A stretch of DNA of 64,000 bases from Durusdinium trenchii (Eukaryota; Sar; Dinophyceae; Suessiales; Symbiodiniaceae), in NCBI GenBank assembly GCA_963970005.1, contig CAXAMN010025694.1:510533-574532 (forward strand), in the 5' to 3' direction. Of this stretch, positions 10,170 to 21,409 are shown one piece after another. Position 1 is the first letter of the stretch; each line of letters begins with the position of its first letter. Position numbers and translations under genes: made by a program. Under the pieces are notes generated by a model, which was not told the origin of the DNA, did no database searches, and was given only the letters and a program-made list of their open reading frames with translations.

Positions 10170-11240
10170 AGCGTTTGTTGAACCGGATGGAACACAATTT
10201 CTCCCTGAAAGAATCGAGGGAGTGGATGGTGTGACCCCTTATTGATTTTCCAGTGTTCCACTTCCATGTCAGTTACTCGGAGTGTAAACCTGTATATACT
10301 GTAGACTGTAACTGATATTATATTAGTGAATTATTATGATTCTCAAGGCAATTATATTATGCGCTTTGTCACATCATTTGTACCCCCGGGCCTTCCCCCT
10401 TCATGTGCTTTGGGTGTGCTTTTTTGGTTTTGCATTGATCAGGTCCACAACGCAGCTTCTCGGATCATCACAGTGACTTGGCTGAAGGAGTGACTTCCAC
10501 TGGAACATAGTTGGGGAACTTCTGCATGTTATGTTGGCGGGTGTGCTGATGGTGCGTGTGAACAGAGTAGGACAACTCCAAAAGTAAGACCTTTGCATTC
10601 CATATACTTTACTATATATGTGCGCGTTACATGATGTATCGTATCAATAATTCTATGTGTGTCAAGGGTGTACATGGCTTCAATCAACGGGAGATCAACC
10701 GTGACACGTCTGGCTTGTTGTGATTTGGCACGACAAGCCGATGAACAGCCCAGGTCAGAGTCCTGGACCAAGGCCGCGGACGGACGTCGGACGTTGTTTC
10801 ACACGGGGAACGGGCGACGTGAGTCATTGGAGTATGCGAGCGAGTGTTCCAAAAGGCAAAAATCAGAAGGCAACCAGTCATTCATAGTCATAATGTGGTA
10901 CCTTCAGTACGTGTTTCGAAGAAGAAGAAGGCTTTCCTCAGCGGCCCCAATTACTCACAGACACCGTCGTCTACGGTTGGACCGTCGCCCGCTTGACACC
11001 CTGCGAGGTCGAAATGTGGCGCTTCGAGCCTATGAGAAGGTCCAGGAGAGCGACGTCGTGTAGAGTGACGTGTTTCTTTTTCAGGTCAATGTGATGAGAG
11101 CATTTACTTTCTGTGTGTCCGATTCCCTGTAACAGTGGATGATGATGGTTAGGTTGCAGGCCAACATCTCTAAAATAGTGATGTTCTTGTGAAACCCGAC
11201 TGATTGCATACCCCAATACAGATCAGAAATGCTCATGACA
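10170..11240. other. Stretch without a supported gene
   Basis: Arg-rich frames over 10659-11063 are open but have no recognisable domain, and both strands are open at once. I see no convincing splice-bounded exon. Confidence 0.4.
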
Positions 11241-12213
11241 TCCTGTTGTCTTCCTTGTTTGCCCTAAGAATCCTTGCTCCATGCCATGCCTTGAAACGTT
11301 TCCCATTTGAGGGACCGGATTCAGGAGGCCCATCCGATGGTCCGCTTGGTCTCGCAAGCTCTGGTCCGCGGCTTCAATTCGGTGGCTGGAAACACGTGGC
11401 AGGCACAGGGAATTGGAGTATGCTGGACATGAAGCATCCTTCTTGTGTTGCTATATCGTTATGTTCTTGAAGAACATGTTCGCAGATCCCAGGTGAGATC
11501 TGATTTGCGTGTACTGCACGCTTTTACACTGCTAGAATGAGAAGAACAAGGTCTGATCAACAGCAGTCCCATCCACCCAAATCCTATGGTTCTCGTGCTG
11601 CAGTCGATGCCTGGAGTGGCGATTGGCCCCGCGGACGTCGCACTTTTGCCCTTGCCGACCTCGCACGAGGTGCCGTGACCCGTCGATGGCGGGGGCCTGG
11701 TTGACATGTACAAAAACCATGTGAAGCCCCTGCAATTGAGTCGAGTGCAGATGTGCGGTGTTCTATCGTTTTTTGGTTTGAGTTCTTTTTTCGCATGTGC
11801 TGTCTAATTGAGTGCACAGCCACTCATTGTATATATAAGGACATATTGAAAGCAGATGGCACACTCTCCAAGTTCGGTGGTTTATATGGACCCCATTTAG
11901 CTGACATAGTGGGGTGATTTGAAGCACAGACCACCATGAAGACGTCCTCGACCAGAGGATTCCAGCTATGAAATCGAGTTTGCCTATGGCGTCTTGGACA
12001 ATTCAGAACGCCCTTTGGGTCGCGTTCCCGCTCGTGCGGGAATGGCAGCCACTTGGCGTTTGCATCCATATGTCTACTTTTCGAATCTTTTTGGCCCTTC
12101 CTCTTCTCTCTTCATTCCTGAGAAAATGAAGTCATCAATGGCTCCATGTTGGGTGAGAGCACTGCTATTGTTGAGGATGGAACCATTGTCAATAACATTG
12201 AAGACTCAGGTGA
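11241..12213 (+). other. Coding-like islands, no assignable gene
   Basis: Plus-strand islands read as peptide without known family: PRLQFGGWKHVAGTGNWSML near 11370; NPMVLVLQSMPGVAIGPADV near 11580; and SMLGESTAIVEDGTIVNNIE near 12145, which ends at a candidate donor ACTCAG|GTGAGT. They may be exons of one gene. A repeat shared with 27612-27652 begins near 11866 and ends one island. Confidence 0.3.
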
Positions 12214-12335
12214 GTTTCGTGCATTTAGATGACGAAATCCACGTTGACAACATTCCGCCAGAGGATATGCTTGTGACTGCAGATGAATTGCCAGAGGCTC
12301 CCAGCATCGGGTCTTTCGTGCCAGTATCCTCCTAG
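12214..12335 (+). CDS. Possible terminal exon, acidic peptide
   Basis: The frame reads FVHLDDEIHVDNIPPEDMLV, then TADELPEAPSIGSFVPVSS and TAG. Acidic, proline-bearing composition and a stop at 12333-12335 suggest a C-terminal exon. It follows the island near 12145 in a different frame, so an intron or frameshift lies between. Family unknown. Confidence 0.3.
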
Positions 12336-13989
12336 CCCCAAGCATGCAGGGAGGCTCGAACATACTCTGTCCAGTGTTTTGCTCAGGAGATTTTTACCAT
12401 GAACATCCATGAACATATTAAGACAGAGATGCCCGACTCGGTCCATTTCAGGATCTCTTCCAGGATCTCGGAGGTCTGGGAACCACCCTTCGGCAGCCCG
12501 GAAATGCCACCGCCCCAACCGCCGCTTCCTCGGCGCGGGAGGCGAAGGTCGCCGACGTCGCCGCGGGCGAAGATGTCGCCGCGGGCGAAGACGAGGCCAG
12601 CCTTGGGACACGGATGGTGGATGGACGACATGGACAGCTTTCATGATGTGGTCCTCATTTTGATTTTTTGACAACTTTACCACATGTCCTTTTCTCGCTT
12701 TTGTATGCTTTTGGTTCCTTGCATCTATGGCACTACAGATTGGAAAAGGCATGATGCATGGACACAACATATGCTGGGCCCACTCCCCCCGAGCCGGCCC
12801 AGCATTTCTGCAGCATGATCCGTCCAGGCTACAGTAGCGGCTACAGGGGCAAAGGAAAGTACCAGTGCACTGGAGGAGCTCTGAAGTCTATGACTCATCA
12901 CGAATCTTCTTTTAGTGACCATGCTCTTCCGATGACCAAAACAGGTGGTGAACTGCACTTGGATTATTATTTCAGTGAGTGACAGTGAGTGTAGTATTTG
13001 TGATCATGCTTCTGGAGCTTAGATTGAACCGCTCGAATGGCCCCACCCTTCGTTCCAAAGCAGACATGTTGCTGGCATGCTTTGCAAGATTCTCTGTCAG
13101 GAGCCAATGCTCAAGCCTCACATTTCCTACATCCGCGCAAGCAATAAGGATGCAGCGACTCGAATCAGAATCTGGACCCATCACAATAAGAACCCTCAAT
13201 AACAACCTTGGATCAGTTTGATGAGATGCTCCGCACTTTGTGCAGGGTTCGCCAAACCAAGTCCCCCCGCCACAGCTGTTGTGGGTAGTGGATCGTAACA
13301 GACCGAAGCAGAACTGCTTCCCGCAATGGACATTCTCAACTGTCCTTTGATCAGTTTGTGGGAGCACTCTCTAATTTGTGGCCATGTCATCACGTTATCT
13401 CAGTGATGCCACACAGACGCATTATTAATATAATGATATATATATATATATATAACATGTTTTTTGTTTTTTGTTGTCACAGGCAGGAGGCCCCTTTTTC
13501 TTCATCGTGGGGCTTGTTGACTAAGGTGGACCTCACCTTGCGGTTCTTCCATTTGGGCTCTACCTTTCCAACGGTGTCCGGCGCAGGCTGCCTGGCGTGG
13601 ATCATTTCCCAGGGTCACAGGATGGTCGTTTGCGGGTTTTGTTGGGTGCCGTTCTTTTCCTCGTGTCGTTCTTAGTGCCGTTTTGGGTAGAGGTTGCGTG
13701 AATGCTGTGCCGGAACCAATCGTTGAGTCATTTTGAGTCTTCGGTCTTCCTGCTTCGTGCCTCTCAGGAGCAGGGCACCTTGGCTCACATAGCGGTCTCA
13801 CATAGCAGAGTGACTGATCATGAATGTTGCAACGGACAAGATTGCCAATGTTTTGCAAAGGCATTTGCATGCATGTTTATCATTTTGGGATTTTGACTTA
13901 TGTTGATGAAGCACGTGTACACATATATTCACCCAACTGACAGAATCAGGTACCTGTATGTACCTGTTTATTTGGTGCAATAGACAAAA
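12336..13989. other. Stretch with weak coding-like frames only
   Basis: An Ala/Asp-rich frame near 12480-12620 (KVADVAAGEDVAAGEDEASL), a frame over 12979-13221 and a hydrophobic tail near 13630-13700 (LLGAVLFLVSFLVPFWVEVA) are open. None gives a family. (AT)n occurs at about 13436-13455. Confidence 0.35.
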
Positions 13990-13998
13990 TCAAGTGAT

Positions 13999-14227
13999 TA
14001 TGGAGATGTTCTCCGCTTTTTGGTGGTGGGTGTGGTCGGTCTGGTCTGTCGAGTTCGACGGCATCTTCAGGAATCTCCCACGGCTGTTCAGACCCGCCAC
14101 CTTTGTGACATCCCTGGCGCCTGGAGAGATGTCCCTTGACTCCGTCGCCGAGATTTCATCGTGGACTCGTGACGTCGCCCATCCGTCGGAAGACTCGCAG
14201 ATGCATGAGTCAAGGATGTTCAAATGA
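13999..14227 (+). CDS. Possible exon with stop, unknown
   Basis: From an ATG at about 13999 the frame reads MEMFSAFWWWVWSVWSVEFD, then RNLPRLFRPATFVTSLAPGE and VAEISSWTRDVAHPSEDSQM, ending in TGA at 14225-14227. The Trp-rich start and polar tail look protein-like. No family match is recognised, and a second frame is partly open. Confidence 0.3.
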
Positions 14228-15474
14228 AGAATGGCGACTTCAATGACAACCACCAAGGGGTTTGCTTTGATTTATAGTAAACTCCTTGGCTCCGAGGCGG
14301 GACTTGGCTTTGGAAGTGGGAAGTCTCAAGCCTCGAGGCCGAGCAGTGTTGGGAGCATGTGATGTTCATAGGTCCAATGTAGGTCCCGTGTTTTTCCCCA
14401 TGCCTTCCTGGTGCCAATGGTGAAATGTAGGTGAACTGAATTGAGAACTCTGAGAATTGAGCTACTGGTGGTGTTCGATGCCATCGATGCTGTCTAAAAA
14501 GAGCTTGGAGTTGTTGGAAGCTGCGTGATGTTCCGCTTCGCGGCCATCGTGTGCTTTGGAAGTGTGTGTTTTTTGTGTTTTGTTGGAATGCATGTAAGAA
14601 TTGTAACAATGTTGCATGCCTCCTCGTGTGCGCGCAGAACATGAAGCTGACAATGAAGCGAGTGACAGAGCCACAGCTGCACAAGCTGAAGTTGTTTGAA
14701 TCTTTGTAGAAAGAGGACTGCTTCACAACTTATCTCCAAAATACGAGTTTCCTTCATACTATATACATGTTGCCACAACTTGCCATTTGGTGTGAGGTGA
14801 ATTCTTCGAAGTTGTTGCTGAGACTTCAAGCAGCAGCACAGACGCGGAGCTGCAAGTAGGTTTGGTAAGCCTTGGGTTGGAAGAAACGTAACATGGCCAC
14901 CTGGTTAAATCCAGTCATATAAAAAGCAACATGTCAGGAAAGAAGGCTTGGTGTGTGGCAGCAAAGCTTTGGCGATGTGACAAGTCCTAGGTGTGTAATG
15001 TGCGCGATTTCCAGCAGATTTCATTCGAGGGGGGCCTCTAGCGCCTTCATTCGATTGAAGCCCTACGTTTGCAAAGCACGCCTGCTTTCGAGAGAATGCA
15101 TGTCCGTGCCAAAAAGGATTGCGATGTGCATCGCAGGGCCCACCGTGTGGGCCACTGTGTGAAGATCCGGGGCCCAGTTCGATCGCAGATCCCGGATCGA
15201 AATTGGCCAGATCGCAAGTGTGAGTAGCAGCTTGTGAGGCCGTGGCCCCGTGGCAGCTATACTTCTTATTGACTTGAGCTTAGAGGGCCCAGTGCAATTT
15301 CACCCCCCGGCAGGAGCTGAAGACACACCAGCCCTTCAAGTTCTGCAACATGTCGTATGGAAGCTCATGTATGTACGCATGAATGCACACACAAACATGT
15401 GTATATCTATATATAGTTTGATTTGCTGTGGCGCTTTCCATTGGAACAGTCCTGCACCCAAGTCAATTCAGATA
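14228..15474. other. Stretch without a supported gene
   Basis: Only short frames on both strands. A sequence near 15160-15220 (repeated GATCCCGGATCG / AGATCGCA words) faintly resembles the 40-bp minisatellite unit at 4637-4841. A short exon-like peptide (ELKTHQPFKFCNMSYGSS) follows an AG|G site near 15312. Confidence 0.35.
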
Positions 15475-15621
15475 GAACCATTTAATGAAGTGAACAAAAA
15501 GGTGATTGCAGGAGGAAAGCTTTTGAAGCAATTGACCGGTGATCTCTTTGCATACATGTTTGAGGACTTCCATCATGCTTTAGGACCCGTCATCGAGCTT
15601 GAGCCTCAGTGGCCTAGTTAG
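15475..15621 (+). CDS. Possible terminal exon, unknown
   Basis: The open frame reads IEPFNEVNKKVIAGGKLLKQ, then LTGDLFAYMFEDFHHALGPV, and ends at TAG 15619-15621. It is amphipathic and well composed, so probably coding. It lies 213 nt upstream of the hydrolase ATG and in a different frame, so it most likely ends a separate upstream gene. Confidence 0.35.
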   Translation, partial: EPFNEVNKKVIAGGKLLKQLTGDLFAYMFEDFHHALGPVIELEPQWPS

Positions 15622-15833
15622 AACACGCGCAAACTTAGCTCGCAGCTTGAGCGTCAGTGGCACATCAAGAACATCCCACCTGGTCGTTGGCATGTTCATT
15701 CGACCTCCAGAACCTTGCTAGCCATTTCCAACGTCAAGGAGCTTGGAGCCATGACCAGGGCTTGACAGCCAAGTTGACAGCTCCAGGCTCCCAGTGGCAG
15801 TTGATCCTGAGTTTTGGGGCTGAAGATTCGACC

Positions 15834-16781
15834 ATGGAGCGTCCTTTGGAGATGCACGATGGCAGGGAACTCAGCGAGGAGCGTCATTTTTGCCTCCAGA
15901 GGGTCCGCTGCTGTTGCTGCACTCCTCCCCGATGGGCACGCGTCCCCATTTGCTTGGTGATCTTCTATGTAGTTTTGATGCCTTTCATTTATCTCTTGGG
16001 TCACTTCCTTGTATATCCGGGAGATGACTATGCTCCCGAAAAGCTAGACTTCTTAGGCTATTCCTGTCGATTGTTCAACTTCACTGGTCGCTACGGAGAC
16101 GTCGTGGCCGAAAAGTGTTCAATGGATTCAGCACTGGGATCTCCAGTGCCGGTCTTGGCCTTCGGCGGCAATGGCATGAACATGTTCGACACTGCTGAAT
16201 CTGTGATAGACTTCTTCCCGAAGAATCCGCAAGCGGACGTGGCTTGGGAGGTGTATTCTTTGTCCTTCCCTGGGTTTCAGTATGCACCGCGCAGTGGCTG
16301 GACCACTGAAGGTAGAACTGAAGCTGATGCGATGGATTTGTTGCACCACCTCAGTTCGGTCAAAGACCAGAAGGTGGTGGTTTTTGGCTGGTCCTTGGGC
16401 ACCTCTGTCGCTGCTGCTTTGGCCAGCCGGCAAGCGGACCAAGTGCAGTGTGTGCTTCTGGGCAATCCATTCACCAGCATACGGGATGTAGCACTCGCCT
16501 GGACCTATGGCATTGCAGGCCTTTATTTGTATTTGCTGGACGAGTGGCCTACCAAACGTTTCGCACAGAACTTCAAGTCGCCCACGATTGTGATGTCGTC
16601 AATGGAGGACGAAGTCGTCCCTTTGTGGATGCACCGTGAAGTCTTCCAACAAGTTCCTGTTCAGAAGAAGAAGCTGGCCGAGCTTCACGCAGGACACATG
16701 GACATTGGATTTTTCCGGGCCGACACAGAAGAGGCCATCCACCAATGGTGTGTGCCAAGCGCCCTGGCCCGCATGGTGTGA
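15834..16781 (+). CDS. Alpha/beta hydrolase, membrane-anchored (ABHD12/13/17, bem46-like)
   Basis: The first in-frame ATG (15834) gives 315 residues, ending at TGA 16779-16781. A Cys-rich patch (RVRCCCCTPP) precedes one TM helix, VPICLVIFYVVLMPFIYLLG. The catalytic core shows the usual order: an oxyanion-side GGNGMN, the lid region PGFQYAPRSGW, the nucleophile elbow GWSLGTS (G-x-S-x-G), the acid in SSMEDEVVP, and the His in LHAGHMD. The family hydrolyses esters or acyl groups, often lipid or protein thioesters at membranes; the substrate is not deducible here. The whole CDS is unbroken, unlike its multi-exon neighbours. The frame stays open 177 nt upstream without ATG. Confidence 0.85.
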   Translation: MERPLEMHDGRELSEERHFCLQRVRCCCCTPPRWARVPICLVIFYVVLMPFIYLLGHFLVYPGDDYAPEKLDFLGYSCRLFNFTGRYGDVVAEKCSMDSALGSPVPVLAFGGNGMNMFDTAESVIDFFPKNPQADVAWEVYSLSFPGFQYAPRSGWTTEGRTEADAMDLLHHLSSVKDQKVVVFGWSLGTSVAAALASRQADQVQCVLLGNPFTSIRDVALAWTYGIAGLYLYLLDEWPTKRFAQNFKSPTIVMSSMEDEVVPLWMHREVFQQVPVQKKKLAELHAGHMDIGFFRADTEEAIHQWCVPSALARMV

Positions 16782-17543
16782 AAAGGGCACGCAGTGATAC
16801 GCAGTGTGCAGCAAGCATGGAAGGACAATTGGAATTGCAGCCGACGGAACGATTCGGCAATGTGATTGTGGAATCATGTAACAAACTGTAGGATTTTTCA
16901 ATATGTTTCATACATCATCGTTGATTTTGTAGCCAGCCTTATGATTTTGATAATTCGTTCAATCGTGAAGCACCACCAGGTGGGCTCATCCCAAATCCGT
17001 CAGGAACTGAGCGGTGTCGTCCGTCAGACGGCATGGTTCTTTCTGCAAAAGGTCCGACCAATCTTGTAGCTTCTATAAATAAGAACATGTTGCTTGTCGT
17101 TTGATCTTCTATGTCAATCTGTTTTGGACAAGGTCTTAGAGAATTTCTGCAAAGAAGACCAGTTGGATGATGGGAGAGTTTCTCATCCTTTCATATCGCC
17201 TATAGACTATAGAAGACCTCTTTCGAAATCCCATAGAAATCGAGGAGTTTCTCCCGGAAAGATCGCCTAAAGAAGACCGCTTTCGAGAGGAGCGTTGTTG
17301 CTGAGGTTCTGGAGGAGTCCTCAAGCCACTCGGTCTTTCGACGTCGAGACAGCCAGTCATCGGATCAGACGTTGCCCATTCGAACATTCAATTTCAATCA
17401 TATAGAATATTATAGAACTATATAGAACTAGACTAGGTAGAACTAATGGATACAGGCAAAAGCCTGGGACTACGGAAGAAGGGTTGGGGTACGACTTAGG
17501 CAAATCTGGCTTTCCTTTAGCCAAATTTAGGTCCATCAAAAGG
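16782..17543. other. Stretch without a gene; imperfect duplication inside
   Basis: Nothing coding was recognised. An imperfect direct duplication occupies about 17134-17299. Confidence 0.5.
17134..17299 (+). repeat. Imperfect direct duplication
   Basis: Two blocks share the order GAGTTTCTC..., ATCGCCTA(T)A..., GAAGACC(T/G)C, TTTCGA. The first runs over about 17170-17230 and the second over 17240-17295. The second is shorter, with internal deletions. No terminal repeats or coding were seen. Confidence 0.5.
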
Positions 17544-18128
17544 CTACGGTGTGACTGAACAGTGCATACCCTGCCGAAAAAAATGTGTGGATACCTGGAC
17601 CATCAGGTAGTGCCGAAACCTGCGAGGAGCGCGGACGAACGGAGGGAAGAGAGAGCATCGTCCCAAAGAACGGGCTTTTGGGCATAGAAACATTCCCAGG
17701 CCATCCTTGAGATTGGAATAACAGCCATTGCGACATCGCGCGCGTCTGGTGTTCGCACCGGTCTGGGATTGTTGCTTGTTTTGGTTCCAATCGTAGGCAC
17801 GGTGATGTTTCATGCCTACGAACAAATACACAGCGATACCCTCCACAGAACATGCCATGATGTGCCATGCAGTATCCTCAGAAATACATGCTTGGAATGA
17901 GTCTGTCTGGCCAACTCTGAAGGTGCCGGGCTCAAGAGGTGCCGCGCCCAGCTCATCGCATTGATTCAGCGAAGCCACCCGATGTTGCACCATTGCTGTG
18001 AGACTCGAGAGCGGATCAACGAGCGCCCAGCTGTCGCCCCTGGGCGCGCAAAACGGAGCCTGTTCAACCTGACAGGTTGACCTTTCGAGGTGGGTCCAAA
18101 AAGGCATCCTGGTTTTGACCCCAGCCAT
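17544..18128 (-). CDS. Uncertain minus-strand ORF, about 194 residues
   Basis: An ATG at 18128 (minus) opens a stop-free frame to 17544, starting MAGVKTRMPFWTHLERSTCQ and containing SVEGIAVYLFVGMKHHRAYD. It is long for chance, but composition is Cys/His/Arg-mixed with no domain or flanking exons recognised. All confident neighbours are on the plus strand. Confidence 0.25.
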   Translation of the reverse strand: MAGVKTRMPFWTHLERSTCQVEQAPFCAPRGDSWALVDPLSSLTAMVQHRVASLNQCDELGAAPLEPGTFRVGQTDSFQACISEDTAWHIMACSVEGIAVYLFVGMKHHRAYDWNQNKQQSQTGANTRRARCRNGCYSNLKDGLGMFLCPKARSLGRCSLFPPFVRAPRRFRHYLMVQVSTHFFRQGMHCSVTP

Positions 18129-18439
18129 AGATATAGAACGTGCATGGGGCAACACCGGCTAAAACAAGCTTCTACCATTTTGATCCATTTTGTAGTTGAC
18201 AGTCATGTTGCAGTGGTTCTGATGTGTTTTTTTGCACAAATATAATTTGCATGCAACACTAATTAGGGCATTCGCGACCTTAGGCCATGACATTCACAAA
18301 TGTTTGGATGAGATTTGGACTTGAAGTGGCAGCCAGTCGAAACACGTCAAATCGTTTTCTCAAAATTCTAAATTCCAGGATGCTGACAGATCTGACAATC
18401 GTTCGCTCAAGATTCAACTAGCGACAAACTCAGGATTCT

Positions 18440-18670
18440 GACAATCTCAAAGCTCAATTTGCTGAAGAGTGGCACCGGATCCAAGCGGGCTTCACAGCAG
18501 CGCATCGAGAGCACCTGCTGGCAACAAATGCAACTGGGCTTAAGCTGGGCCAGCTAGCTGATTTCGAAAAGAGCGTAGGGGATTTGACACTGCGATGCAG
18601 TGGGCGGCTTGTGTTGGCAAAGCTTTCACGACAGAGCTTAAGTATGATAGAACCAGACACTCAGCCATAG
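18440..18670 (+). CDS. Probable terminal exon, helical unknown protein
   Basis: A frame without ATG, bounded upstream by a stop and with AG sites near 18430-18455, reads AQFAEEWHRIQAGFTAAHRE, then HLLATNATGLKLGQLADFEK and SVGDLTLRCSGRLVLAKLSR. It ends at TAG 18668-18670. Periodic Leu/Ala/Glu suggests helices. It precedes the channel gene on the same strand, but its stop shows that it ends a different transcript. Confidence 0.45.
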   Translation, partial: DNLKAQFAEEWHRIQAGFTAAHREHLLATNATGLKLGQLADFEKSVGDLTLRCSGRLVLAKLSRQSLSMIEPDTQP

Positions 18671-18736
18671 ATGTGAAGTGATGACGAGGGATGGCCTGCA
18701 AGGCCTAAGAGACTACAATGCCTGAATGTTGAAGGG

Positions 18737-18770
18737 TGTGCGTGTGTGTGTGTGTGTGTGTGTGTTTGTG
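18737..18770 (+). repeat. (GT)n microsatellite
   Basis: About 15 GT dinucleotides interrupted by one CG and one TT. It lies between the preceding terminal exon and the first channel exon. Confidence 0.9.
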
Positions 18771-18847
18771 TTTCAGTTTTATAATGGTTCCCTTCAGTTC
18801 TGAAAACATGAGCTGTTTCGGTTCCACTGTTCAGCGGCAATGTGCAG

Positions 18848-19564
18848 GAGTTGATCAACAAGATGCTCCGGCAGGGCGCGGGTGCTTCGCTTGTAAAGGA
18901 GACATCTGATTCGCCATCACCAGGGTACAGCCAGGGCGATCAGAGTACAATGAACGACTCTAATCAGAATGACGACAATTCAAAACAGGACGGCTTGGTG
19001 CCAGAAGGCGTTTCCTTGCAAGTCCCATCACGTGTTTTCAATGATGATGAGTTGAACTCACAAGCTCTGAGACGCGGAATGGAAAGCTTTATTGAGAGAG
19101 GCCCCTTGTTTGAAGGCTTAGAGCCACGCCGGGGCATGTCCAAAAAGCGGCGGCGCTTGTCTGCCAGGGAGAAGTTAATCTCAGGAGCGAGTACCATGAT
19201 GCATGTGGCTAAAGAGATGACGGATCCACATGGCCTTGGATCATTGATCAACCAGTTGCCGTGTGGAAAGCGGTGTGCTCGGAAGTTCTTGGGTTGTGTG
19301 GAACACCTGGAGTCATTGCATGAGCCACCACGCACTGGCTGCCTAGCACGGATCATCAGCTCTACCTTTTTCAATATCTTGGTGGTTTGTGTCATTCTGG
19401 CCAACACTGCTGTAACCATCTATGAGGCGGACACCTCCATCCGAGCGCATAGTATAGACACAGGAATCAGATGGCTTAGCTATGCCGAGCTGGTCTTCAG
19501 TGGCTTCTATGTGGTCGAATTCTTGCTGAAGCTCTTAGTGCCTTGCCTGGTTTTCAGAAAACAT
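18848..19564 (+). CDS. Voltage-gated cation channel, exon with N-terminus and S1-S2
   Basis: After GTGCAG|GAGTTG, a frame of 239 codons ends at the donor AACAT|GTGAGT (19565). A long cytoplasmic N-terminus is rich in Ser/Asp/Asn and has a basic patch (RRGMSKKRRRLS). Then come two TM helices: S1, FFNILVVCVILANTAVTIY; and S2, LVFSGFYVVEFLLKLLV, with the Glu/Lys of the family. Ion_trans-family proteins gate Na+, Ca2+ or K+ across a membrane by voltage; selectivity cannot be read here. No ATG is fixed for the start, since an upstream exon may exist. The following exons carry S3-S6 and the EF-hand. Confidence 0.8.
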
Positions 19565-19725
19565 GTGAGTACTTCATTGAGGAGTATTCAAAGTCAAGTT
19601 TTGACTAAAGCCTTGGCTACCGTAAGACAGAAAGCTACCTTGATCAGATTTGGACTCAACCCATGCATTACATGCATTTTTTTTGCTGCGTCACTCATGT
19701 GCCGCTATGTGCTGCTCGTAGCCAG

Positions 19726-19881
19726 GTTCACCGGTTGTTCTACTTCTGGTGTCCTGAATGGAGATGGAATGTCTTTGATGCCTTGCTCGCGACCTTGTCA
19801 GCTGTCAGTGCAGTGACCTACCTCATAGAAGCCGCCAATGGCGCCAATATGGGCTTCCTGCGCTCGTTCCGGTTCATCAAG
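19726..19881 (+). CDS. Voltage-gated channel, exon with S3 and start of S4
   Basis: The AG|G acceptor (GCCAG|GTTCAC) joins in phase with the upstream exon: FRKH then VHRLFYFWCPEWRWNVFDAL. W-x-W-N-x-F-D is the conserved start of S3 in this superfamily. The exon ends after MGFLRSFRFIK. No GT is usable, because the frame stops within 18 nt, so a GA donor (AAG|GACCC) is inferred. Exactly 52 codons, phase 0. Confidence 0.75.
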
Positions 19882-20031
19882 GACCCAAACGACCAACCCT
19901 AAACAACTTTTGGTAAAACACTGTGGGGTACAAACATAACGACATTTTGCAGCACCCCAGAATGTGTCGTCCGCGCTGGCTCTTCCGGATGCGGTCGGGC
20001 GTGGTCCGCTTCGCTTGGTCCCCCCCTCCAG

Positions 20032-20090
20032 GTGTCTCGAATCCTTCGTGGACTTCGAGTGATTTCCTTTGTCCGGCAGCTTCGCATCTC
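20032..20090 (+). CDS. Voltage-gated channel, exon with the S4 voltage sensor
   Basis: Acceptor CTCCAG|GTGTC. The peptide VSRILRGLRVISFVRQLRIS has Arg at about every third or fourth position, the voltage-sensor pattern, and continues FIK of the previous exon. The donor is either GC (TCTC|GCTG) or close by; phase with the next exon could not be fixed. Confidence 0.65.
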
Positions 20091-20323
20091 GCTGTGATCA
20101 AATCCGCAGATTTGAATTGTTTTGTTTGTTACACTTCTGTAAGATTGTGATGTTTGCTTTATTCTCGCACAACTTTGTTTCATGGTTTGTAGACTTGTTT
20201 GTGTATTGTATGATATGGATTGATATGGTATGCTTGTATGCTGTATTCACCGTGGGCAATCTTCCAAAAACTCGGGGTTGTACTTCTGCAAGGGAGCAAG
20301 TTACGAACGGACGAGACTCTCAG

Positions 20324-20660
20324 GTATCATGGTCTCCTCAATCGTTGGATCGGCGATGGCCTTGTTCTGGAGCCTGTTGGTCTCTTGGAAGATTTCCTGG
20401 GCCAAGAATGGTCAAGATATGTCAAGATAGAATTCGGAGAGTTGAGTGGCTTGAGAACTTTTTCGGCTCAGTGAAGCAGCATCTTGAGCTTCGGAGCTCT
20501 CGGGTTGAGGCTCGGCTGGACTGTGCCGAAAACTGAGGTTCTTTTGATCGTTGAAGTGGTGTTCTCAATCCTGTTCGTGCAGCTGGTGACCAACTTCCTG
20601 GTGTGCTGGATGCAGTTGGTCCAGTCTGTGGGTTTATCATGGTTTATCCATTGTACATGG
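20324..20660 (+). CDS. Voltage-gated channel, S4-S5 linker, S5 and pore region (frame disturbed)
   Basis: After CTCAG|GTATCA, the frame IMVSSIVGSAMALFWSLLV matches the S4-S5 linker and S5 start. Then WLENFFGSV (about 20450) is the usual pre-pore sequence, but SILSFGALGLRLGW, the pore helix, is in a different frame a few bases on (about 20480-20520). A hydrophobic EVVFSILFVQLVTNFLVC follows near 20550-20600. Either small introns, a 1-nt indel or a decayed gene explains the break. The selectivity filter cannot be assigned. Confidence 0.45.
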
Positions 20661-21409
20661 TTGCAGTGGAGATATGTATATGTGTCGTACATACACGGAA
20701 GATAATGGAAGATCAGCATAGAACCCGACAAAAGACGATGTTCCGAACTAAACCCCGTGTTTTTTTTTCAGGTTCCATGTAAGTCTCTTCCAGAGCGCAT
20801 AGTCTGGGGCGTAGGTGGCCAGGACATCAGACATGCGAACTTTTGACTCTTGACATCAGAGCGTATAGCTACGTAGGGATCGCTCGAAAAGGCTGTACCG
20901 CTGGAGAACATCCACATGAGCTGCAGGATACAACTTAGTCTCCAAGTGAAGAAAGGAGTTGGATGATATGCGATGGTGTTCAAACCACATGCAGTGCGTG
21001 AGAATCAAACTTCAGACACGTTCAACTTTGCACACCACTTTGCACACTGAGGCAGACGTAGAGACTGGAAGTACACCTGCAGCCGAACGATTGGAAGTGC
21101 CTTTGCGTCACCCATCACCCATCACCCGACCTGGTACCGCTCGGGTCCGGTCGCCCGTCGCCCAAGGCGTGGTTCCCTTCGGTGGCCGGAACCATGATTT
21201 CCTTATTCGGTTCAACGACGGGTGGGATCGATTGGATGGGCATCTACCATGATTTGGAGCCCCTGGGGAGGTTTGCACAATCGGAAGCTTGGCGCATTTG
21301 CATGTATTGTATTTGGAGTAGCTGAGCAGCTCCAATGTGAGACAAACACTGTCCAGACAGCCATTTGTTTGCCATGATCCAACTTCCTGCCCCACTGTGA
21401 GCACACGAG

